Shown here: positions 1 through 6,605 of the stretch, one piece after another
Layout of the letters: every line of letters begins with the position of its first letter
Position numbering within the stretch: position 1 is the first letter of the stretch
Source: DAOSXA01 sp964526835
GTDB taxonomy: Bacteria; Zixibacteria; MSB-5A5; GN15; FEB-12
Assembly (NCBI GenBank): GCA_964526835.1
Contig: CAZGMK010000003.1
Span: forward strand, 1-64,000
DNA length: 64,000 nt
Direction of reading: 5' to 3'
Position numbers and translations under genes: made by a program
Notes under the pieces: model-generated
What the model was told of the DNA's origin: nothing
Database searches by the model: none
What the model saw: only the letters and a program-made list of their open reading frames with translations

Positions 1-369
1 GAAGGATCTAAACAACGTGAACCGGTCGCTTACACAAAATTCCGGACACACCCCGCTTTTCGCGACCCGTTTGGAATTGACACTCCACGGATCAAGGTTC
101 AGGTCAAGCACAGGCAGTCAACCGCCAGTGTCCAGGAAATCAGGCAGCTCATCGGTATCCTGCAGACAGACGAAGTGGGTCTCTTTGTCTCCACGGGCGG
201 CTTCACGGCGGACGCCAAGAGAACAGCTACATCCTCGCACGTTCATCTCCAGCTCATTGACCTTGACGAGTTCATTCGACTGTGGAAGGAGTTCTACAAG
301 AAGATGGCAGACGAGGACAGGAGCCTGCTTCCGTTGTATCCGGTCTATTTCGTAGCACCGAGTGACTAG
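1..369 (+). CDS. Mrr-type restriction endonuclease, C-terminal part (5' end outside window)
   Basis: The first reading frame is open from base 1 to a TAG stop at 367-369 and gives 122 residues with no start codon needed inside the window. It contains a D...KVQVKHRQ segment matching the D-QxK catalytic core of Mrr_cat nucleases, followed by a GLFVSTGGFTADAKRTA stretch typical of the family, then an IDLDEFIRLW segment and a YPVYFVAPSD tail. Mrr-like proteins cut modified or foreign DNA in the cytoplasm. The N-terminal recognition domain is not visible. The gene is a complete C-terminus cut by the window edge, not a demonstrated pseudogene. It converges on rdgB. Confidence 0.72.
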   Translation, partial: EGSKQREPVAYTKFRTHPAFRDPFGIDTPRIKVQVKHRQSTASVQEIRQLIGILQTDEVGLFVSTGGFTADAKRTATSSHVHLQLIDLDEFIRLWKEFYKKMADEDRSLLPLYPVYFVAPSD

Positions 370-385
370 CCCTGAGGTAGGGTGG

Positions 386-407
386 CCCGGAGTTACGCTC
401 CGGGTTT
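386..407 (+). terminator. Terminator-like hairpin after the Mrr-type gene
   Basis: CCCGGAG (386-392) pairs perfectly with CTCCGGG (398-404) around a 5-nt loop and is followed by TTT, 17 bases after the stop codon. A second hairpin at 431-454 (10 pairs, one G-T, loop CTCG) has no T-run but lies just past the stop of the oppositely oriented rdgB and could serve that gene. Confidence 0.5.
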
Positions 408-482
408 CAACCGCTCCCGCCCCCGGGTGCCGGCCTCAAACTCGTTTGGGGCCGACTTCGATCTTACTGATGCGTGGCCCCC

Positions 483-1088
483 TCAACCCCTCGGCTTCGC
501 CAGCCGCTCCTCGATCACGAAGCGAGCCGCCTTCAGCGCCAGACCACGGTGCGAGACGCGGTTCTTCTCCTCCAGCGTCATCTCCGAGAAACGCATGTCG
601 GCATGGGGATAGTAGAACACCGGGTCGTAACCGAACCCCTCGCGGCCTGCGATGTCCTCGGCGATCAGGCCTTCGGCTTTGCCCTCGCACATATCGTGGG
701 TGCCGTCGGCCCAGTCGATACAGATTACACACCGGAACCGCGCTGTCCGCTTTTCGCGCGGCACTCCCTTAAGTTCGCGAAGCAGCTTCTGGTTGTTGTC
801 CTCGTAGGTGCAACCGGGTCCGGCGAAGCGCGAAGAGAAGACTCCCGGAGCGCCGTTGAGGGCGTCGACTTCCAGCCCGGAGTCGTCGGCCAGAGAGGGA
901 TATCCGGTGAACTGCGCTATCGCATGAGCCTTGATGCAGGCATTCTCCTCGAGCGTGGCGCCGGTCTCCTCGGGGTCCAGGAAGTTGTCGAAATCCTCGG
1001 CGGTGAGAATCTCCACCGACAGGTCGTCCAGCAGGTTGCGGATTTCCCTGATCTTGTCTTTGTTGTTAGTCGCGAGTACGATTTTCAT
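483..1088 (-). CDS. rdgB: dITP/XTP pyrophosphatase (non-canonical purine NTP phosphohydrolase, RdgB/HAM1)
   Basis: Hydrolyses dITP, XTP and ITP to the monophosphate and pyrophosphate, cleaning the nucleotide pool in the cytoplasm. The 201-residue length fits the family. The N-terminal ATNNKDKIREI is the family triphosphate-binding signature (usually TxNxxK), SLADDSGLEVDALNGAPGVFS is the substrate and metal-binding segment, and FGYDPVFYYP plus a C-terminal SHRGLAL complete the active site. It is last in the minus-strand smpB-amidase-murI-HEPN-rdgB run; its start overlaps the end of the HEPN-like gene by 23 bases, so it is probably translationally coupled to that gene. Confidence 0.95.
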   Translation of the reverse strand: MKIVLATNNKDKIREIRNLLDDLSVEILTAEDFDNFLDPEETGATLEENACIKAHAIAQFTGYPSLADDSGLEVDALNGAPGVFSSRFAGPGCTYEDNNQKLLRELKGVPREKRTARFRCVICIDWADGTHDMCEGKAEGLIAEDIAGREGFGYDPVFYYPHADMRFSEMTLEEKNRVSHRGLALKAARFVIEERLAKPRG

Positions 1089-2400
1089 TCCGAATATCCG
1101 CCGTCAATGGTATTAACAGATTCCACAATGTCCGCCCTATGATCCGAACTCTACGCAGCTTCTCAATGTCTTCGGGTGATACTGGCGTGCTGAAGTATAT
1201 GCTATCGAGCTTGGATCTTGCGGCTTCCATGGCGCTTAGACATGATTTGGGGTCACGGAAGACTCGTCGATCTAAATCAAACTCAGTGGCACATGGGTAC
1301 ATTTCGTGAGCCTGTCGGATTAAGAAACGCACCAACTGCTTCTTCCGACACAGTTCGCCTCCAAGCGCGTTTTGCTTGATGCTTTCAAGGAAGTCGAAGT
1401 ATGGTTGCCCGAATGGCGTGCGTTGTTCGATGAGTTTGCAAGCCTCTCTTATGGGAGTCTCATTCGAGTACAGTAGTGCCCTGATGCACTCACTGTCAAA
1501 GCTGGTCTTTGTGAGCGCATTCATCACCAACTGTCTTAGAACCTCTCGCGCAACAATGAAGTGCGGTGCATGCCGCGTCGCCTCATCGGGATTGTTGAAG
1601 TACAATAGATGCCTATATGTGTCCTGATCCCCAACCTCGGGTAGTTCATCCAGTTGCCGATGTACCAAACGCGAGCGAAGATCATATACTTGACTACCCC
1701 ATGCTTTGAGTTCTGTCAAACCGAATCTCTCGTCAAGTTTGCTGCCAAACTGCTCTCGTCCTTCGGCTCTTTCAAGTTTTAGGAATCCTTCGATGCCGGA
1801 TACCAGGTTCAGGATTCTCGTGAAAGTATCTGTATGTCGGTCTGGCGCGTGCGCAAGAATGAATCGGTGGATGCCATGGACGATCTTCTGCTGCTCTGTA
1901 CACATTTGATTTGAGAGCGCAGCAACCCATCTCAGAACCTGATCCGTTGGTTCGATGTGAGTAGGGCTGACTGCTGCGTCAGACAGCTTTTCAACGCTCT
2001 GAGCAAATGTGTCAACAGGTTCAAGGCCATTAATATAGCCGTTGGCGTAGACGCTGCCTGCCTCATAGTTATCATCTCTGAAGCCGAGAAACAGATACTG
2101 CGAACAATTGTAGTCCGACGATATCTCCTTGGTCAGCAGTCTGAATCGCAGTAGCAATAACGTGCCGAAGTGTTTCGCTAATTCGGCCTCGACATCCTGA
2201 ACGCCCTCGAACACTGCTAATGAGAAGTGCGAATGCGGTTCCTTGAAGACATCTTGGACAATAAGAGGGACCCTCTGTGCGAACCAACGCCCAAAGCCTT
2301 CCCCTTCCGAAAGCCATCGGTCGCTCGAACTGAAGCTCAGGTGGCCGATCTTTGTCGGCTCCATAAAGAACAGCCTTGGAAAGACTACAGCGTACTTCAC
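1066..2400 (-). CDS. HEPN-like protein of unknown function inserted between murI and rdgB
   Basis: A 444-residue protein I do not recognise as a named family. The only motif I can support is RSRLVH at residues 242-247, an R-x4-H signature in a helical context (AWGSQVYDLRSRLVHRQ) typical of HEPN domains, many of which are RNases in toxin-antitoxin and defence systems. The N-terminal ~230 residues lack recognisable motifs; the C-terminal third is helix-rich and charged. There is no signal peptide or membrane segment. The GTG start at 2400 is three bases after the murI stop; an ATG at 2364 (residue 13) with an AAGG about 10 bases upstream is a real alternative. Base composition is visibly more AT-rich than rdgB, murI and smpB, which suggests a later insertion into the operon. 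The HEPN call is tentative. Confidence 0.6.
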   Translation of the reverse strand: MKYAVVFPRLFFMEPTKIGHLSFSSSDRWLSEGEGFGRWFAQRVPLIVQDVFKEPHSHFSLAVFEGVQDVEAELAKHFGTLLLLRFRLLTKEISSDYNCSQYLFLGFRDDNYEAGSVYANGYINGLEPVDTFAQSVEKLSDAAVSPTHIEPTDQVLRWVAALSNQMCTEQQKIVHGIHRFILAHAPDRHTDTFTRILNLVSGIEGFLKLERAEGREQFGSKLDERFGLTELKAWGSQVYDLRSRLVHRQLDELPEVGDQDTYRHLLYFNNPDEATRHAPHFIVAREVLRQLVMNALTKTSFDSECIRALLYSNETPIREACKLIEQRTPFGQPYFDFLESIKQNALGGELCRKKQLVRFLIRQAHEMYPCATEFDLDRRVFRDPKSCLSAMEAARSKLDSIYFSTPVSPEDIEKLRRVRIIGRTLWNLLIPLTADIRNENRTRD

Positions 2401-2403
2401 CCC

Positions 2404-3249
2404 TCAATACCCACTGATGTCCACCCGCGTGATCTTGTCTATGATCTCGCCGAGGAAACGCGTGGCCACCTGCGAGAACTTCTCCGGTACGTCACTTACA
2501 AAGAACTTGTGCTCGCCGCGCGGACGATCCGCGCCCCCATTGGCCTCGATAGTAACAGGGGACAGCAGGCCGCTTTCGGAAATCTTAGCGCGCGCGAACC
2601 GTGCCGTCTCTTCGCCGCTGTCAATCAGAGTGACGCCGTTACCCATAGCCTCGGCGATGATGTGCTTCAACAGCGGATAGTGCGTGCATCCCAGGACCAG
2701 CGTATCGATTCCGACATCGTGCATGGTCTGCAGGTACTCGCGCGCAATCAACCGGGTCGCCTCTTTGTCGATGTACCCCTCCTCGGCCAGCGGCACAAAC
2801 AGCGGACAGGCCAACGAGAATACCTTGATGTCTGTGTTGAGGTCATGGATCATCCTGGCGTAGGCATTCGACCCGATGGTGGCATTCGTGCCGATCACTC
2901 CGACCCGGCCATTACGGGTCCGCTCGACCGCCGCCATCGCCCCAGGTTCGATGACACCGACAATGCCGATGTCGTAGTCGTCAATGACGTCACCCAGGGC
3001 CGTCGAGGAAGCCGAGTTGCAGGCGCAGATGATATACTTCACGTCATGCTCTAGCAGGAAGGCGATGTCCTGACGAGTGAACCGGGTGATAATCTCCTTG
3101 GAGCGTCCGCCGTAGGGATACCGCCCGACATCGCCGAAGTAGACAACATCCTCGTGCGGCAGGATCTTGAATATCTCCCGGGCGACGGTCAATCCGCCGA
3201 CCCCCGAATCGAATATGCCGATGGCTGCGCTGGCTTTCTCGGACGGCAT
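2404..3249 (-). CDS. murI: Glutamate racemase
   Basis: Interconverts L- and D-glutamate to supply D-Glu for peptidoglycan. The 281-residue protein has IGIFDSGVGGLTVAREI at the N-terminus, a first catalytic cysteine in IICACNSASSTAL and a second in LVLGCTHYPLL, each with its partner acidic residue (FDSG and nearby). It also has VGVIEPG and VGVIGTNATI. It follows the amidase by three bases, so cell-wall synthesis and turnover genes share one transcript. The ATG start gives MPSEKASAAIGIFDSG, a normal short leader. Downstream the HEPN-like gene begins after only three bases. Confidence 0.96.
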   Translation of the reverse strand: MPSEKASAAIGIFDSGVGGLTVAREIFKILPHEDVVYFGDVGRYPYGGRSKEIITRFTRQDIAFLLEHDVKYIICACNSASSTALGDVIDDYDIGIVGVIEPGAMAAVERTRNGRVGVIGTNATIGSNAYARMIHDLNTDIKVFSLACPLFVPLAEEGYIDKEATRLIAREYLQTMHDVGIDTLVLGCTHYPLLKHIIAEAMGNGVTLIDSGEETARFARAKISESGLLSPVTIEANGGADRPRGEHKFFVSDVPEKFSQVATRFLGEIIDKITRVDISGY

Positions 3250-3252
3250 CAG

Positions 3253-4770
3253 TCAGCTCTTTTCGTATTTGGCCTTGAAGCGCTTGATGGCGTTGTAGAT
3301 CGCTCTGGCGACCGCCTTCTGGTAGTCGGGAGACCTCAGGGTCTTCTCCTCGCCCGGGTTGCTGATGAATCCGGCCTCGATCAGCACCGATGGCGTGAAG
3401 ATGCCGTTGAGCACAAAGAACGCCGCCTGGTCGACGCCCCGCGCGGGGATACTTAGGTGACGAGTGAATTCCTTGGCTACCATCATGGCGAAATCGTGTG
3501 ATTCTTCTTGGAACTCGGTCATTATCATCTCATTGAGAATGGTCAGAATGGGATCCTCGTTGCTCGTCGGATCGGTCGGCGTACTTGGTGTCTGCTGCGA
3601 CAGCTCACGCATGAACACGCTGTTCTCGAGCTGCGCGACCGCCCGGGCAGAATCGTTTTTCGCCGGCGCCAGGAAGAAGACATTCCAGCCGCGAGGCCGG
3701 CTGCTCGGGGACGCATTGGCGTGGACAGATATGTATAGGTCGGCGCCGGCATCGTTGGCCACCGCTGCACGATCCTCAAGCAAAACGTACTTGTCCCGGT
3801 CACGCGTCATGATCACCTTGAACTGCTTGTCAGCCCGCAGCAGTTTGGCCAGTTCACGCGAGATCGAAAGGACAATGTCCTTCTCTCTCGAACCGCTCGG
3901 GCCGATTGCGCCGTAGTCGCTGCCGCCATGACCGGGATCGATGACTATGATGTCGATCTTGTCGTCGGGACCGACGGCAACCGGCGACGTGTCAATGGGG
4001 TCGAGACTGAAGTCGATGTCCTGGATGATGATCTGGATGCGCGGCGGATTGTAAGCCAGCTTGTGACTCCACTTTTCGATATTACGCTTCAGGCGCATCG
4101 AAACCTGGCCCGAGCCGGCCGCCTGGTGCGCGGTCAGCTTATACATGTAGCGGCTGTCTTTGGCGGAAAGGACTCGAGACAAGTCCAGACGGGCGTCGCT
4201 GATAGTGACATTTAGCCAGTTGCCTTCGGTGACATAGACCTCGTAGGGCAGTTCCTTGGTCAGCAGCAGCTCGATCAGCAATCCGTTGGCCTTGGCCTGT
4301 ACATTCAGATCTACGACATTGTGGTGCTCCGAATCTATAGTCAGCGTCGCGGACGGCTTGAAGAAGGTAACCGAAGGGGACACCGTACGATCCAGGAAAG
4401 GGGTGAACGATTCCGCCGGCAGGTACAACTGGCCATGCCTTAGCTCGGTCGGGAAAGTCAGATTGTATATCTTTTCGCCGAGTTTGAAGAAGGGAGAGGC
4501 AATGAGAAACTCAAAGCTGCGCTGCTCGACTTCGTAAACAACCTCGTGACCCACAACCCGCCAGGTCAGTCGCCCGCCCAGGATTTTGGATAACTCGCTC
4601 AATGACACATAAGTGATGTCGTTGCGCTGAAAGGCGGCGACCGCCCGGTTCTCGCCGTTCACGATCACCCGCACAGGAGTCTCTTGGGCCTGCAGCCCTG
4701 CGGCAAGCACCGTCACGACAGCTGACGCCAAAAGCGCCCTGATGAGTATCCCTGGAACTGCGTTGGTCAT
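3253..4770 (-). CDS. Secreted N-acetylmuramoyl-L-alanine amidase (Amidase_3) with copper-amine-oxidase-like N-domain
   Basis: Cleaves the amide between MurNAc and L-Ala of peptidoglycan in the periplasm. The 505-residue product starts with a signal peptide (about residues 1-28, ending LQAQ). Residues ~32-145 resemble the stalk domain found in copper amine oxidase N-terminal-like modules (VRVIVNGENRAVAAF, LPAESFTPFLDR), and ~150-250 is an AMIN-like beta region. The zinc amidase domain follows from ~272: IDPGHGGSDYGAIG, a conserved Glu in SREKDIVLSI, ISVHANAS and a C-terminal LIEAGFISNPGEE. All zinc and catalytic positions expected of Amidase_3 are present. It overlaps smpB by four bases. Confidence 0.92.
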   Translation of the reverse strand: MTNAVPGILIRALLASAVVTVLAAGLQAQETPVRVIVNGENRAVAAFQRNDITYVSLSELSKILGGRLTWRVVGHEVVYEVEQRSFEFLIASPFFKLGEKIYNLTFPTELRHGQLYLPAESFTPFLDRTVSPSVTFFKPSATLTIDSEHHNVVDLNVQAKANGLLIELLLTKELPYEVYVTEGNWLNVTISDARLDLSRVLSAKDSRYMYKLTAHQAAGSGQVSMRLKRNIEKWSHKLAYNPPRIQIIIQDIDFSLDPIDTSPVAVGPDDKIDIIVIDPGHGGSDYGAIGPSGSREKDIVLSISRELAKLLRADKQFKVIMTRDRDKYVLLEDRAAVANDAGADLYISVHANASPSSRPRGWNVFFLAPAKNDSARAVAQLENSVFMRELSQQTPSTPTDPTSNEDPILTILNEMIMTEFQEESHDFAMMVAKEFTRHLSIPARGVDQAAFFVLNGIFTPSVLIEAGFISNPGEEKTLRSPDYQKAVARAIYNAIKRFKAKYEKS

Positions 4771-5234
4771 CGATCCTTCTTGAGCGCCTGTTTCATCCGG
4801 CGTTCAGCCTCGGCCTTGGCTATGGCCTGACGCTTATCGTACTTCTTACGTCCCGTAGCGACGGCCAGTTCGATTTTCGCCAGCTTGTTTCGAAAGTAGA
4901 CGGTGAGCGGGATCAACGTCATTCCCTTCTGCTCCGTCTGGTTGAACAGCTTCCGGATCTCTCGCTTGTGCAGGAGCAACCGCCGGGGCCGGAGCGGATC
5001 GGGAGGCTCTCCAGTGGCCATTTCGTATGGGGAAATGTGCATATTCCTCAGGATTACCTGCCCATTCTCAACTACGGCGTAGGCATCAGAGAGGTTAATC
5101 TTGCCCAGCCGCAATGACTTGACCTCGGCCCCCTGCAACTCGATTCCGGCCTCCAGGGTCGAGTGTACTTCATAGTCTCGCCGGGCCTTGCGATTGCGCG
5201 CGATTATCTTGACCTTGTCGCCGTCTTCCACCAT
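4767..5234 (-). CDS. smpB: SsrA-binding protein SmpB
   Basis: Binds tmRNA and delivers it to stalled ribosomes for trans-translation. The 155-residue length is standard. Diagnostic segments are NRKARRDYEV near the N-terminus, LEAGIELQGAEVKSLR, INLSDAYAVVENGQVILRNMHISPY, and the basic C-terminal tail from KKYDKRQAIAKAEAERR that reads the vacant mRNA channel. It is the first gene of the minus-strand operon and its stop overlaps the amidase start (ATGA-type, four bases). No tmRNA gene is recognisable in the 236 bases upstream. Confidence 0.96.
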   Translation of the reverse strand: MVEDGDKVKIIARNRKARRDYEVHSTLEAGIELQGAEVKSLRLGKINLSDAYAVVENGQVILRNMHISPYEMATGEPPDPLRPRRLLLHKREIRKLFNQTEQKGMTLIPLTVYFRNKLAKIELAVATGRKKYDKRQAIAKAEAERRMKQALKKDR

Positions 5235-5470
5235 GGGGCCTACGATAGGCCGAGCGGTGGCTCAGAGCAAACAAAAACCAGGAACGTGCAAGTATGCGCC
5301 TGTCCGCAAGAGCCTGTCCCGATGGCAGATATCCTGAGTTATCCGGATCCGGACAGAGCCTCACCAAAGGCCACGGCCGGCAGTGTAAAGTTTGCCGATA
5401 GTGGTGCCGATAAGTAAGACATAGGAACGGGGGCAAAGGCCCGGCAGGCACGTAGCTAAAGGAAGCGCTT

Positions 5471-5872
5471 GTGTCACAGAAGATCAAAATCGATACCGCG
5501 AAGATAATGGTCGTCGACGATGAACCGGAGATAACCGAAATCGTCGAGACCTTCCTGACCGAATCCGGCTACCAGGTGGCCGTAGAAAACTCCCCCGCCA
5601 AGGCCGTCGCCAGAGCCAGAGAGTTCAAACCGGATGTCATTTTGCTCGATATCATGATGCCGGGCGTGGACGGCTATGCTGTCTGCGAGGAAATCAAGGC
5701 CGATCCCGAATTTGTGTCGATTCCGGTCATATTTCTGACCGGCAAGGACCGAACCGACGATATGGGGCGCTCCTTCCGGAGTGGCGGGGATATGTTCATC
5801 AAGAAGCCATTCTCGTGCGACCGACTGCTGGAAATCGTCAATATTGTCCTGATGTCCACCGGAAAGCGCTGA
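5471..5872 (+). CDS. Single-domain response regulator (CheY-like receiver)
   Basis: A 133-residue protein that is only a receiver domain. VVDDEPE carries the acidic metal-binding pair, LLDIMMPGVDGY the phospho-accepting Asp, VIFLTGK the conserved Thr and MFIKKPFS the conserved Lys. No output domain or kinase is adjacent, so it must act by protein contact or as a phosphorelay intermediate. The GTG start is preceded by AAAGGAAG. It is divergent from smpB and upstream of the PhaR/phasin-like gene, which has its own promoter, so co-function is only a possibility. Confidence 0.9.
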   Translation: MSQKIKIDTAKIMVVDDEPEITEIVETFLTESGYQVAVENSPAKAVARAREFKPDVILLDIMMPGVDGYAVCEEIKADPEFVSIPVIFLTGKDRTDDMGRSFRSGGDMFIKKPFSCDRLLEIVNIVLMSTGKR

Positions 5873-5901
5873 TTCGACGGAACTCCCGACCAATTCCCAC
5901 G

Positions 5902-5930
5902 TTGACATATATAGTGCAGTGCACTATAAT
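5902..5930 (+). promoter_or_regulatory. Consensus sigma70-type promoter for the PhaR/phasin-like gene
   Basis: TTGACA (5902-5907), a spacer of exactly 17 bases, and TATAAT (5925-5930): a perfect match at both hexamers. The expected transcription start (~5936-5938) is only about 6-8 bases before the ATG at 5944, so the transcript would be nearly leaderless, and there is indeed no Shine-Dalgarno sequence there. Confidence 0.85.
5910..5928. promoter_or_regulatory. 19-bp perfect palindrome in the promoter spacer, probable PhaR operator
   Basis: TATAGTGCAGTGCACTATA is a perfect 9-1-9 inverted repeat centred at 5919. It fills the promoter spacer and runs into the -10 hexamer, so a bound dimer would block RNA polymerase. 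Its core TGCAGTGCA fits the TGC-N3-GCA type of site known for PhaR repressors of polyhydroxyalkanoate genes. Because the next gene encodes a PhaR-type DNA-binding domain, autoregulation is the simplest reading; that is inference. Confidence 0.7.
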
Positions 5931-5943
5931 GCTGGTGTAGACC

Positions 5944-6534
5944 ATGCGGGTTATCAAGCGATACAGCAACCGCCGGTTCTATGACACGGTCACCAGCAGC
6001 ACCATGACACTCGCGGAGCTGGGATCGCTGATCCACGCCGGGTCTGAGATCAAGGTGGTCGATAATAAGACCGGCCGCGATATAACCGTCGAGGTGCTGG
6101 GCCGTATTCTGCTGGCGTCGATGTCGGGCCGGAAGGATGTTCGAAGTTCGAAGGAAGTGTTACGACAAACCATTTTGCTAACGGGAGACAGATCTATGTC
6201 AATCTTGAAGAACACGGTACTGGCTTCGATTGGGATCATCGATGTAACGAGGGCCAAAGCCGAAGAAATCGTCGATCAGTTGGTGAAGAAGGGCGAGCTC
6301 AATGATTCCGATCGCAAGAAGGCGGTGATGGAGCTCGTCGAACGGGCCGAGAACACTACGGCGAAGCTCTCTGAGAGGCTCGGCAAGGAAGCGGGCAGAG
6401 TGCAGAAGGAGGTTCAGTCGGCGATAGATAAGTTGAATCTGGTCAAGCGCAATGACCTGAAGGATCTGGAGAAGAAGGTCGACGCCCTCAATGAGTCCAT
6501 CGCCGCCCTGCAGAAGAAGCTCGACGAGCAGTGA
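5944..6534 (+). CDS. PhaR-type DNA-binding domain fused to a phasin-like coiled coil
   Basis: Residues 1-60 match the N-terminal DNA-binding domain of polyhydroxyalkanoate synthesis regulators (RVIKRYSNRRFYDT, then TLAELGSLI and VVDNKTGRDIT). From ~85 to the end the protein is an amphipathic helix and heptad region (VLASIGIIDVTRAKAEEIVD, later LEKKVDALNESIAALQKKL) like phasin or granule-associated proteins. In model organisms PhaR senses granules and represses phasin genes, so having both parts in one chain is notable. Start is ATG at 5944, since the family begins exactly at MRVIKRYSNRR. No PHA synthase is in the window. Some PhaR-like proteins occur in non-PHA bacteria, so the polymer link is not proven. 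Confidence 0.82.
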   Translation: MRVIKRYSNRRFYDTVTSSTMTLAELGSLIHAGSEIKVVDNKTGRDITVEVLGRILLASMSGRKDVRSSKEVLRQTILLTGDRSMSILKNTVLASIGIIDVTRAKAEEIVDQLVKKGELNDSDRKKAVMELVERAENTTAKLSERLGKEAGRVQKEVQSAIDKLNLVKRNDLKDLEKKVDALNESIAALQKKLDEQ

Positions 6535-6558
6535 TTGCTTGACACCGTCAATGGATCA

Positions 6559-6584
6559 AGGGGGTAGCCTTGTTGCTGCCCCCT
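6559..6584. terminator. Hairpin between convergent phaR-like gene and ligA
   Basis: AGGGGGTAGC (6559-6568) pairs with GCTGCCCCCT (6575-6584) with one T-G wobble around a 6-nt loop. It sits 24 bases past the phaR-like stop and 21 bases past the ligA stop on the other strand, so it could end both transcripts. Neither side has a strong T-run. Confidence 0.5.
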
Positions 6585-6605
6585 CGCTGTATCCGCCGTC
6601 GCCGG

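Noticed and set aside
474..1142. Long plus-strand frames over rdgB, and many similar frames opposite tol, suf, ppdK and the cassette genes
   Set aside because: They are antisense shadows of well-supported genes, with no family motifs and no ribosome-binding sites.
5410..5470. Possible c-di-GMP-type riboswitch upstream of the receiver gene (GGCAAAGGCC and GTAGCTA segments)
   Set aside because: The pairing and conserved CGCAAAGC and tetraloop-receptor parts of GEMM-I could not be completed; likely chance similarity.
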